The position numbers and the translations under genes are program-made. Under the pieces are notes generated by a model. It was not told where the DNA came from, made no database searches, and was given only the letters and a program-made list of their open reading frames with translations. This document shows, one piece after another, positions 1-6,311 of a stretch of 7,380 nt of DNA. How positions within the stretch are numbered: position 1 is the first letter of the stretch; every line of letters starts with the position of its first letter. Origin of the DNA: Deltaproteobacteria bacterium (GTDB lineage: Bacteria; Bdellovibrionota; JACOXK01; 2-02-FULL-40-11); contig JACPST010000007.1 of assembly GCA_016193165.1 (NCBI GenBank), positions 1-7,380 of the forward strand, written 5' to 3'.

Positions 1-1
1 C

Positions 2-2323
2 ACTGAAGAGCAAAAAGGAGTTCATTTTGAGATTAGTGATCTCAGAGATCTCCTCATTGGATTTAGCAATAGGGCGTATGAGGATCTTTCGGATGAGCTT
101 TTTGATCGTATTGCAACCTATAATATTGGAATTCCCGTAGGAGACACTAGTACGGTTATTGGCCAAGTCCGACGAAAAGTTTATGACAATGAGGACGGAA
201 CTTACACGGTATTGGATGTTTTCGGTGTTAAGGGAGTTGTGGCCCCGGGCGCTTCCTTGGATGTGGCAGGTCTTCCGCTCTATGCCGCGATTGGCGCGGA
301 GCATGGATATGATTTTGTCAATATCCGCCAGTATGATAATAAACTCAAAATTGGATATGCGCCTTCGGTGATGCTCCCCAATGATCCTTGGTATTTAGAC
401 CTTTGGCATGGAGCCATGAGCCGCTGGTTTGGCGCAAAATATATTTATGATGTCGTGAATGGTACGTTTAATGCGGCGTTTAATTTTTTCCGTTCACCTT
501 CCGATGAATTTTCTGCCCGCTACCAAGATATTTTTAATGTTATTCAAACGCCTTTTCATTTGCCTTTAAGTGTTCATGAATTTGCCCGAATGGAGCCTGG
601 AGAAATTATTAGCTATACCTTAATGGGAGGGATTTTTTTGCCCACGGGGGTGGGATGGGAACGAAGTATTTTCGCAAGCAACATTGGACTAAATCTTTAT
701 AAACGCGGGGCTGTTCGGATTACCATTTTAAAAGAAAAAAATGGAAATTTTGCCAAGATCAGGCTCTCGAATCTTTCCACGCAGGGGTATTTGATTGGAG
801 GCAAAATAAAAGGGAATGTGGATGTGGTTGAAGGTGTTTTTTTCGGTTCTGATCTTTCGGTATCCCTTGTGCCTTTTCGAATTGAGGTGGGTTCTTCGGA
901 CATTAAACTATTTGATGCGACTTATGAGTATGATATGCGTGCTTCGGAAGGCATTGCGGCCTATGAAAGCGCTGTTTTGGGAGATTTTAGAACTTCTCCT
1001 CTGTATACGAAAGACACGCGCACACAGCGAAATGAATTTAATTTAAATTATAATTTGATTATTTGGCACCACCAAAAGAGTTTTCAGCTGGATAATTCTT
1101 TAGTGACTATTCGAGACGGGGAGGGGATCAATCACGTTTTTAAATCCATGAGCCATAACGAAATTAAAACAGGAAATGTGTTTCATGGCCGAGATGAAAG
1201 CATGGATTACTTTGTAGATACAACACTTGAAATGGATGATCCCGTGAATACCAAAGAAAGCAAAGATCCTGTGGTTCAAATTGCTTTTTTTATTACCGAT
1301 CGGCACGCCTATGGGTATCAGTTGAGAGAGTATTTTCAAATGACAGAGCATATTTTACAAGATCCGCAATTTTTTGATGAAGGGCAATATGATTTAGAAA
1401 AAGATTACGAAAAAATGTCTCTGCAGTTAGAGATTCGATTTTACCTGGGAGCTGTTGATCACATTCTCAATACTACAGATGATGAGCTTTGGCTGGCGCT
1501 GGCCAAAGCCTTTGGGGTGGATTCAACAGAGTGGGACTCGGCTCAAAAGAGACTCCGGTGGATTAATAAGTGGACTTATCTTTCTGGACTTTTTCGAGTC
1601 CGTTCCTCCATTGAAAAAATTAGAATTATGCAGGATGCCCACGAGATGGTCTCTTATTTCCAAAAGATTAAAAATGAGCCCGATCGCAAAATACGAGCAA
1701 GTTTACTCTCAGAGTTTCACCATCAATCGGCTTTTCAATGGAGGCTCTTAACCGTGATGCTTCTTTTAGCGCCCAAGGAACATATTTATTATGAGCTTCA
1801 TACTCAGGGAAAGCATATTCCTAAAATCGATCAGTCGTGGGGGGCGCCGGTTGAAATTGAACGCCCTGATTTGCACGAAAAGGATGACAGAGAAATGGAA
1901 GGGCGGCCTGTGTTAATACGCGCTCATATTTCAGAGATTAAGATTTCTTATGATGAAGCTTTGGCTCAGGCTCGTCTGCAATTTAAAACGGATGTTGATC
2001 CTCGGACGATTGAAGGTTTTTATTTTAAAGCGTATAAAATTAAAGGCCGTTGGTTTAGGAATGAAAAACTCTATGAAACACCCAATGACCGGGAGCTTTT
2101 TAAGGAATTTAGCACTGATTCGCAAGGGAATGTAACCGTGTGGATTGAAAAGCTTGCCTTAAGGCAAAAACCAGAGGTGGGCACGCGCTATGAAATTGCC
2201 TTCGCATTTCGCCAAAATAACCAAATTTTTAGCGTAGAACCTAAATTTATTTTTACATTTTCGCGCCAAGATTCCATGGATATTCAATGGATGAACTTGG
2301 AAGGAAAGTCAGAAATGAAGTAG
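2..2323 (+). CDS. Large protein of unknown function, 5' end outside the window
   Basis: The frame is open from base 2 without a stop to the TAG at 2321-2323, giving the last 773 residues of a longer protein. A TTG at 212 is in frame, but the 70 codons before it also read as good protein (for example YNIGIPVGDTSTVIGQ), so it is not the real start. I do not recognise the family. By eye the fragment starts with alternating beta-like stretches (fragment residues about 40-340). A helix-rich part with many charged and aromatic residues follows (about 480-590). A last segment (about 635-765) looks like a beta-sandwich, beginning near RPVLIRAHISEIKIS and ending near FSVEPKFIFTF. No catalytic motif, P-loop or transmembrane helix is evident, and any signal peptide would lie upstream of the window. 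The gene converges on the DUF3187-like gene with 3 bp between stops. Its reading frame is certain; its function is not. Confidence 0.88.
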   Translation, partial: TEEQKGVHFEISDLRDLLIGFSNRAYEDLSDELFDRIATYNIGIPVGDTSTVIGQVRRKVYDNEDGTYTVLDVFGVKGVVAPGASLDVAGLPLYAAIGAEHGYDFVNIRQYDNKLKIGYAPSVMLPNDPWYLDLWHGAMSRWFGAKYIYDVVNGTFNAAFNFFRSPSDEFSARYQDIFNVIQTPFHLPLSVHEFARMEPGEIISYTLMGGIFLPTGVGWERSIFASNIGLNLYKRGAVRITILKEKNGNFAKIRLSNLSTQGYLIGGKIKGNVDVVEGVFFGSDLSVSLVPFRIEVGSSDIKLFDATYEYDMRASEGIAAYESAVLGDFRTSPLYTKDTRTQRNEFNLNYNLIIWHHQKSFQLDNSLVTIRDGEGINHVFKSMSHNEIKTGNVFHGRDESMDYFVDTTLEMDDPVNTKESKDPVVQIAFFITDRHAYGYQLREYFQMTEHILQDPQFFDEGQYDLEKDYEKMSLQLEIRFYLGAVDHILNTTDDELWLALAKAFGVDSTEWDSAQKRLRWINKWTYLSGLFRVRSSIEKIRIMQDAHEMVSYFQKIKNEPDRKIRASLLSEFHHQSAFQWRLLTVMLLLAPKEHIYYELHTQGKHIPKIDQSWGAPVEIERPDLHEKDDREMEGRPVLIRAHISEIKISYDEALAQARLQFKTDVDPRTIEGFYFKAYKIKGRWFRNEKLYETPNDRELFKEFSTDSQGNVTVWIEKLALRQKPEVGTRYEIAFAFRQNNQIFSVEPKFIFTFSRQDSMDIQWMNLEGKSEMK

Positions 2324-2326
2324 GGC

Positions 2327-3475
2327 TTATTTCTTATCTTTGAAAGACCAAAGATCAATGGCAAATCCAAAGACGTAATCTGTATCGCCGCCATTGTAAA
2401 ATTCGTCCGTAAAATGAATGTGAAGTTGAAGATGGTTGGGAAGGCGAATGTGAAACCCAATGCCACCGGTAAAGCTATCAGCGTTGACCCCATCAAAATT
2501 ATAGCGCGCAAAAGGGCTTGTGGAATAATTGGTTTGAAGCACAACAGAGAGCCATTTGTTAATGTAATATTCCAGTGCCGTCATGCTGGAATATACGGCT
2601 GTGAGTTTATCTATATCGGGAGAATGACCGGGAAGAGCTACGCCAATATTAAGATGTGCTTTTATATCTTTAGTGAGTTGCTTAGACATAGCCGCTCCCA
2701 GTCCTGGATCCCAGGATTTAGAAGTATACCCTAAAGAGCGATCTCCCGTGGGGGCTTTAAGCGCCAGAAGGACAGAAACAGCAGGAATATTTTTTATTTC
2801 ATCTTTGGCTTTAAGTTTTACTAAAAAAACCATGTCTCCTAAGCCTAATCTATTTTTTTTGGTTTCATAAATTGTTTTTCCATCTTTAGAAAAAGTGTTT
2901 GAATATTGGTCAGAGATAGCTTTGCCTCGAGCTCCCTTGGGAAAACCAAAAAAGTCATGAAAATCATTGAGCTCCTCATCGGCTCGACCGGCTTGAAGAT
3001 GAAAACTTCTTAACAGCGCTTCTAATTCTATTTTTTCAGTGAGTTGGTGGGCAATAACAGCAGTGACTTCTGTGATTTCATAGTCTGCGTTGATCGCGTA
3101 GCCATTTTCTTCGTGTACTTGATATACCGAAGAAAAGTTGGTTAAAAATCGAACTTTTGTTTCTCCTTTTTCAAGATGTTCAGCAGGGACTGCGGGCATA
3201 ATGAGAAACATCGTTCGTCCTGAAAATAAATTGGTGTAAGAAATGAGTCCTCCCCGGTGAGCTGAAAATTGGGGATCGTCTGTGCGTCTATTTTCATCTT
3301 TAGGCCACACCGGGACTTGTCCCCAATAAATGGGATCTTCTTCTTGGGAATGATTTTGAGGGGGAGCGCCCATATTCCCTTCATAGGAGGCTTTGAGATG
3401 TTTCTCAAAATCAAAGGCAAAAAGAGGATCTAAGCAAGTAAGAGAGATCAGAATAAGCAGAAACAAAATCTTCAA
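2327..3475 (-). CDS. DUF3187-like outer membrane beta-barrel protein
   Basis: The 382-residue product begins with a hydrophobic signal peptide (residues 1-20) that probably ends at LFA|FDF, so it is exported. The mature part alternates polar and hydrophobic residues as in an outer membrane barrel. The stretch HDFFGFPKGAR (173-183), the later GLGDMVFLVKLK (211-222) and ALKAPTGDRS (238-247) match what I remember of the DUF3187 family, whose function is not known. The end (YVFGFAIDLWSF) looks like a final barrel strand. The start is a TTG at 3475: the frame closes at an upstream TAG (3494-3496), no ATG or GTG lies between, and this start preserves the signal peptide with Lys at position 2. No Shine-Dalgarno sequence precedes it, and a good -10 lies only 10 bases upstream. 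A Cys at residue 14 is preceded by Leu-Thr and does not form a convincing lipobox. The barrel reading is fairly safe; the family name is from memory. Confidence 0.82.
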   Translation of the reverse strand: MKILFLLILISLTCLDPLFAFDFEKHLKASYEGNMGAPPQNHSQEEDPIYWGQVPVWPKDENRRTDDPQFSAHRGGLISYTNLFSGRTMFLIMPAVPAEHLEKGETKVRFLTNFSSVYQVHEENGYAINADYEITEVTAVIAHQLTEKIELEALLRSFHLQAGRADEELNDFHDFFGFPKGARGKAISDQYSNTFSKDGKTIYETKKNRLGLGDMVFLVKLKAKDEIKNIPAVSVLLALKAPTGDRSLGYTSKSWDPGLGAAMSKQLTKDIKAHLNIGVALPGHSPDIDKLTAVYSSMTALEYYINKWLSVVLQTNYSTSPFARYNFDGVNADSFTGGIGFHIRLPNHLQLHIHFTDEFYNGGDTDYVFGFAIDLWSFKDKK

Positions 3476-3485
3476 GATAAGAAAA

Positions 3486-3514
3486 TCTATAATCTAGCTT
3501 TTATGGTTTGACAA
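3486..3514 (-). promoter_or_regulatory. Candidate promoter of the DUF3187-like gene
   Basis: Reading the minus strand, TTGTCA (3514-3509) is followed after exactly 17 bases by TATAGA (3491-3486). Both are close to sigma-70 consensus. The TTG start codon lies only 10 bases after the -10, so transcription would begin about 3-4 bases before the start codon. The -35 overlaps the -35 of the opposite tRNA-Arg promoter. Confidence 0.5.
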
Positions 3515-3537
3515 GATTCTTTTGCTCTCTATATAGT
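3508..3537 (+). promoter_or_regulatory. Candidate promoter of tRNA-Arg (and possibly the HU gene)
   Basis: A perfect -35 TTGACA (3508-3513) is followed after 18 bases by TATAGT (3532-3537), one mismatch from consensus. The mature tRNA begins 13 bases after the -10. Transcription could continue into the HU gene, because no terminator is visible between the tRNA and HU. Confidence 0.6.
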
Positions 3538-3549
3538 ATGCCGTTTTGA

Positions 3550-3625
3550 GGCCCCGTAGCTCAAATGGATAGAGCCGCGGTTTCCTAAACCGCAGATACA
3601 GGTTCAATTCCTGTCGGGGTCACCA
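3550..3625 (+). tRNA. tRNA-Arg, anticodon CCT (reads AGG)
   Basis: A full cloverleaf folds over 76 bases. The acceptor stem pairs GGCCCCG with CGGGGTC, with one G-U pair at the second position. The D stem pairs GCTC with GAGC. The anticodon stem pairs GCGGT with ACCGC around the loop TTCCTAA, with anticodon CCT at 3584-3586. The T stem pairs ACAGG with CCTGT around TTCAATT. The discriminator is A and the CCA end is encoded (3623-3625). The anticodon identifies it as the Arg isoacceptor for AGG. Confidence 0.96.
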
Positions 3626-3649
3626 CACTTCAGATGTACGTCGCTCTAT

Positions 3650-3667
3650 TCAAGAGAATTTTCTTGA
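3650..3667. repeat. 18-bp near-perfect palindrome over the HU -35 box
   Basis: TCAAGAGAATTTTCTTGA is an inverted repeat centred on AATT with only one mismatched pair (G/T, which would be a wobble in RNA). Its right arm overlaps the TTGACA -35 candidate of the HU gene (3664-3669). Its position suits an operator. It is not followed by a T-run, so it does not look like a terminator for the tRNA. Confidence 0.5.
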
Positions 3668-3692
3668 CACAGAGTGGGTGAAACAGTAAAAA
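3664..3692 (+). promoter_or_regulatory. Candidate promoter of the HU gene
   Basis: A consensus -35 TTGACA (3664-3669) is followed after 17 bases by TAAAAA (3687-3692), which matches the -10 consensus at four of six positions. The ATG at 3702 is only 9 bases beyond the -10, so the transcript would have almost no leader. The weak -10 makes this less certain than the tRNA-Arg promoter upstream. Confidence 0.42.
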
Positions 3693-3701
3693 TTAGAGTA
3701 G

Positions 3702-3980
3702 ATGAATAAGTCGCAACTTGTTGAAAAGATTTCTGAAAAAGCCAACATCACCAAGAAAAAAGCAGAAACAGTCGTCAACATTGTATTTGATTCTATGGCT
3801 CAAGCCTTAGTTTCCAATGACCGCATTGAGATTCGGGGCTTTGGAAGTTTTGTGAATAAAGAATATGGCGGCTATCAAGGCCGAAATCCTAGAACGGGAC
3901 AGACTATTTCTGTGACTCCCAAAAAACTTCCCTTCTTTAAAGTTGGAAAAGAGCTTAAAGAAATCGTAGATAAAAAGTAA
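3702..3980 (+). CDS. hup: HU/IHF-family nucleoid DNA-binding protein
   Basis: This 92-residue protein is the usual HU length. HU dimers bind and bend DNA with little sequence preference and act in chromosome compaction, replication and recombination. Residues 1-45 form the helical dimerisation part (MNKSQLVEKISEK...). GFGSF (46-50) leads into the beta-arm, and RNPRTG (61-66) carries the Pro that inserts between base pairs. KKLPFFKVGKELKE (74-87) is the conserved last helix region. The arm base reads YGGYQGRNP, where many HU proteins have Arg or Lys instead of the two Tyr; I recall this variant from Deltaproteobacteria-type HU proteins. An in-frame TAG lies immediately before the ATG, so no longer start is possible. 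The only Shine-Dalgarno-like bases (AGAG, 3695-3698) sit too close, 3 bases from the ATG. The gene lies 76 bases after tRNA-Arg and may be partly co-transcribed with it. Its stop is 1 bp from that of the convergent lipoprotein gene. Confidence 0.95.
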   Translation: MNKSQLVEKISEKANITKKKAETVVNIVFDSMAQALVSNDRIEIRGFGSFVNKEYGGYQGRNPRTGQTISVTPKKLPFFKVGKELKEIVDKK

Positions 3981-3981
3981 T

Positions 3982-4503
3982 TTATTTTTCCGGTGTTGGA
4001 GCTTGGGTCGGCGACCCTTGCTGGGGCGTTGTTAATTTTTCAACCTTTGAATCCAAGTATACAATCCTTCCAATACGATAGAGCAGCGCTTTCTCCGTGA
4101 GATAATCTGTTTCCGTGGACTTCCAGTCTTCTAAAAAACCGGGGCTAATATAGGTTTCTTTTGCCACACGAACCTTCACTAAAGAAGTTCCTTTTTGAGT
4201 TGTGGTAGAGATGAGTTTTAATTGAAGCTTCCATTTTATTTCTTTTTGGAATTTTTCTCCTCCGGAGGTGTAAAATTCCGTTCTGGAATAGCCTGTTAAA
4301 AAATCAGTTTGAATCACGCCAGCATCTTTATTGGAAAATGTGATCTTATACTTGGATAACGCTTTCGAGGCGGCATTCCAAACAGAATCATAGGGGGCAT
4401 TGTATTCCCCATAGAGCGCGTTAATGGGAGAGGCAGGAGGCTTAGGACGCGTCGCGCAGGAAACAAAACACAGCGCAAGAATAAATGTACTTAAATATCT
4501 CAT
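3982..4503 (-). CDS. Small outer-membrane lipoprotein, possibly BamC/NlpB-like
   Basis: The 173-residue protein has a lipoprotein signal: a short basic start, a hydrophobic core and FVSC with Cys at residue 16. Ala at +2 is not a retention Asp, which by the E. coli sorting rule suggests the outer membrane. The body, about residues 29-155, begins EYNAPYDSVWNAASKALSKYKI and continues NKDAGVIQTDFLTG. That pattern (Tyr/Pro, a Trp in a helix, then DxGxIxTD) resembles BamC/NlpB-type lipoproteins of the outer membrane protein assembly machinery. The match is from memory and could reflect a related fold only. The tail (TTPQQGSPTQAPTPEK) is a low-complexity Pro/Thr/Gln linker. The start ATG overlaps the stop of the upstream gene as ATGA (4503-4500). 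There is no separate Shine-Dalgarno sequence, so translation is probably coupled. Lipoprotein status is well supported; the BamC assignment is tentative. Confidence 0.85.
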   Translation of the reverse strand: MRYLSTFILALCFVSCATRPKPPASPINALYGEYNAPYDSVWNAASKALSKYKITFSNKDAGVIQTDFLTGYSRTEFYTSGGEKFQKEIKWKLQLKLISTTTQKGTSLVKVRVAKETYISPGFLEDWKSTETDYLTEKALLYRIGRIVYLDSKVEKLTTPQQGSPTQAPTPEK

Positions 4504-6077
4504 TCTAGAGCTTTAGCCAGCGTCAAAGAATTTTGTGAAAAATGAGATAGTCCCAGACTCAGCGTTGTGTCATCTAAATTATTATAATCAAAGGTATAGT
4601 TTTTTTCGTTGAGTCCAAGGACATTGAGAGACCATTCTAATTTTTCTTTAGATTGTAAGACTGGGCTTTGAGAAAGGTTTCCGGGGAGAGTAGGGAGCAT
4701 AAAATCTGTCAGTGAAGAAGGAGCAACCACGGTCCACCATACTCGGGTATATCCCTTTTGCTCTTCCGTGGAAGGAAGGCGCACGCTGATGTAAGAAACA
4801 GACATCTGTGAAGGAATTGAATGTGAAGTAGCTCTCTCTTTGTAAGAAAAATGATTCGAGGCTGAATTCACCTCCATAAAATTTAAGAATGTATTTAAGT
4901 AAACAGATGTGTCTGTTTCTGGTCGTTTAACCACGCCCGTAATTGCTGTATCTCTTTTTCGTGTCTCTGAAGATGTTTGAGGCAAATCCGCGGCAATCGC
5001 AACCACCATTTCTTGAAAAGGAGGAAAAAGATTTGAAGCGGGTAGAGATTTTAGATTGGCGCTCTTGGCTTTATCTGCTCGAGCGCTCATTTTAAAATCT
5101 AATGGGAACAAAGCAGCCAGTTTTTCCTTAAATGCGGCCGCTGAAAAATATAAAATATCCATATTTTCCGGAGATTGTGTGACAGAAATAGAAAATTTAG
5201 ATTTTAATGTGTAGTTTAACGGGACGTCCAGTGTGGTAGAGGGTGAAGCAGGTACTTTCCAGTCTCGGACGAGCCCCAGTTGATTCATAGAAATAAGATT
5301 TAATAATTTAGAAAAGGGCTGCTTATTGATGACTCCGCTTGCAAAGGGCCCAAAAGGAACCTCTCCTGTAAGGGCGATCAAGTTTTTCTGAGTGTCGCTG
5401 ATCAAAGGTATTTGATATGTAGGTTTTGAAAGAGTGACTGGAACAAATCCCCAAAAAAGTTCTTCTTGAGAAGGAATGACGAGATTTCCAGGAACTTTGG
5501 TTTCTTTATAAATTTTGGCTTTGACAAACGGGGCCATCAGTTTTTCAGAACTAAAATTAAGAAGAGTGAGGATATCCGCGGCAGGGATCATCAGCCCAAT
5601 TTGAACGATTCCATCTTGGTCTTCCATATCTGGCCAATGGGTTAAAGAACCTGTCAGGGTAGTTTTGGGATGATCATCTTTGAGTTTAGAAATCGGGATT
5701 CGAAGTTCATTGGCTTGAGTTTGAAAAATAGTATACCTGGAATAGGCTTCATGTCCCGCGGTGATTGCGAGAGGGCCTTGGGGGAGTGTAAAGCCATCAA
5801 AAGAAGCAACTCCATTTTTGTCTGTGGTCGTCCAATTTTTTTCAAAAGGAGTGTTGTCTGTCTCTCCAATCATGACCACCGCATTTTCAATGGGAAGCAG
5901 AGTATCTTGATCATAGACTTGAACCTTGATTTCGCGATATCCTATAATGCTAAATACAGGTTCAAAAATTTTATAAAGAGTTGTTTTTTTAATTTGAGGA
6001 AGGGAAGCCTGCGTTGATGTAGAAAATATGCCTGTAAAGAAAAACACAAAAAAGAATGCCCAAAAGTTCTTTTTCAT
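4500..6077 (-). CDS. Secreted protein with N-terminal carboxypeptidase-regulatory-like domain
   Basis: The 525-residue protein starts with a phenylalanine-rich signal peptide (residues 1-24, probable cleavage at TQA|S). Residues about 50-133 read IKVQVYDQDTLLPIENAVVMIG, then TTTDKNGVASFDGF and LPQGPLAITAGHEAY. This is the layout of a CarboxypepD_reg/CnaB-like beta-sandwich (V-D-xx-G-x-P-I-x-A-V, then T-D-xx-G-x-x-x-F). I recognise nothing in the remaining 390 residues; they look beta-rich, and no active-site motif, membrane helix or anchor is visible. The protein is therefore predicted to be periplasmic or secreted. The start is well supported: AGGAG (6087-6083) lies 5 bases before the ATG. 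The gene is first in an operon with the lipoprotein, with a 4-base overlap. That arrangement suggests the two act together in the envelope. No enzyme function should be inferred from the regulatory-like domain, which is a structural module. Confidence 0.88.
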   Translation of the reverse strand: MKKNFWAFFFVFFFTGIFSTSTQASLPQIKKTTLYKIFEPVFSIIGYREIKVQVYDQDTLLPIENAVVMIGETDNTPFEKNWTTTDKNGVASFDGFTLPQGPLAITAGHEAYSRYTIFQTQANELRIPISKLKDDHPKTTLTGSLTHWPDMEDQDGIVQIGLMIPAADILTLLNFSSEKLMAPFVKAKIYKETKVPGNLVIPSQEELFWGFVPVTLSKPTYQIPLISDTQKNLIALTGEVPFGPFASGVINKQPFSKLLNLISMNQLGLVRDWKVPASPSTTLDVPLNYTLKSKFSISVTQSPENMDILYFSAAAFKEKLAALFPLDFKMSARADKAKSANLKSLPASNLFPPFQEMVVAIAADLPQTSSETRKRDTAITGVVKRPETDTSVYLNTFLNFMEVNSASNHFSYKERATSHSIPSQMSVSYISVRLPSTEEQKGYTRVWWTVVAPSSLTDFMLPTLPGNLSQSPVLQSKEKLEWSLNVLGLNEKNYTFDYNNLDDTTLSLGLSHFSQNSLTLAKALE

Positions 6078-6136
6078 TTTTGCTCCTTAAGAATATTTGA
6101 AATACGTTTTTGTTACACAACCAACGATCGCTTAAA

Positions 6137-6165
6137 ACTATATCGAAATTACATAGGGATCACAA
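6137..6165 (-). promoter_or_regulatory. Candidate promoter of the secreted-protein/lipoprotein operon
   Basis: On the minus strand TTGTGA (6165-6160) is followed after 17 bases by TATAGT (6142-6137), which is one base from the -10 consensus. Transcription would start near 6130 and give a leader of about 50 bases that carries the AGGAG ribosome-binding site at 6087-6083. I saw no riboswitch-like structure in the leader. Confidence 0.5.
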
Positions 6166-6176
6166 GGATTTTTTGT

Positions 6177-6205
6177 TTGAAACTAGCGCTCAGGTGTTGT
6201 ACGTT
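6177..6205 (+). promoter_or_regulatory. Weak candidate promoter of tRNA-Met
   Basis: TTGAAA (6177-6182) is followed after 17 bases by TACGTT (6200-6205), placing the start near 6212, about 12 bases before the mature tRNA. The -10 is poor, and other pairings such as TTACAT at 6213-6218 have no well-spaced -35. Some promoter must lie here because the neighbour upstream runs in the opposite direction. Confidence 0.3.
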
Positions 6206-6223
6206 TTTGCTCTTACATGATTT

Positions 6224-6299
6224 GGCGGCGTAGCTCAGTTGGTAGAGCGGAGGAATCATAATCCTTGTGTCCGGGGTTCAAGTCCCTGCGCCGCCACCA
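6224..6299 (+). tRNA. tRNA-Met (CAT), probably the elongator form
   Basis: The 76-base cloverleaf has acceptor GGCGGCG pairing with CGCCGCC, D stem GCTC/GAGC, anticodon stem GAGGA/TCCTT (one G-U), T stem CGGGG/CCCTG with loop TTCAAGT, discriminator A, and an encoded CCA (6297-6299). The anticodon loop is ATCATAA, with CAT at 6257-6259. The first acceptor pair is a normal G-C, which argues against initiator tRNA-fMet of the E. coli type. The overall sequence resembles elongator tRNA-Met. The tRNA-Ile2 that carries lysidine also has a CAT anticodon gene and is not fully excluded. Loop position 32 is A, where a pyrimidine is usual. Confidence 0.93.
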
Positions 6300-6311
6300 T
6301 TGGGGGTTCTT

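Noticed and set aside
159..371. Short plus-strand frame of 70 codons at the left end
   Set aside because: It overlaps the large 2-2323 gene in another frame, and its Met/Arg/Ser-rich product has no recognisable pattern.
2336..2355. Inverted repeat ATCTTTG-AAAGAC-CAAAGAT near the convergent stops, as a bidirectional terminator
   Set aside because: The stem is AT-rich, no T-run follows on either strand, and it sits within the last codons of the DUF3187-like gene.
3142..3420. 92-codon minus-strand frame within the DUF3187-like gene
   Set aside because: It is an out-of-frame shadow on the same strand as a longer gene with a signal peptide and family motifs.
3460..3480. Lipoprotein signal in the DUF3187-like protein (Cys at residue 14)
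   Set aside because: The residues before Cys are Ser-Leu-Thr, which does not fit a lipobox. A signal peptidase I site at LFA|FDF is more plausible.
4005..4017. Perfect hairpin GGGTC-GGC-GACCC just downstream of the HU stop, as a terminator
   Set aside because: The stem is only 5 bp and no T-run follows on either strand. It lies inside the 3' end of the lipoprotein coding sequence, in its low-complexity tail.
5670..6017. 115-codon plus-strand frame opposite the secreted-protein gene
   Set aside because: It is antisense to a well-supported gene with a Shine-Dalgarno site and signal peptide, and its own product has no coherent pattern.
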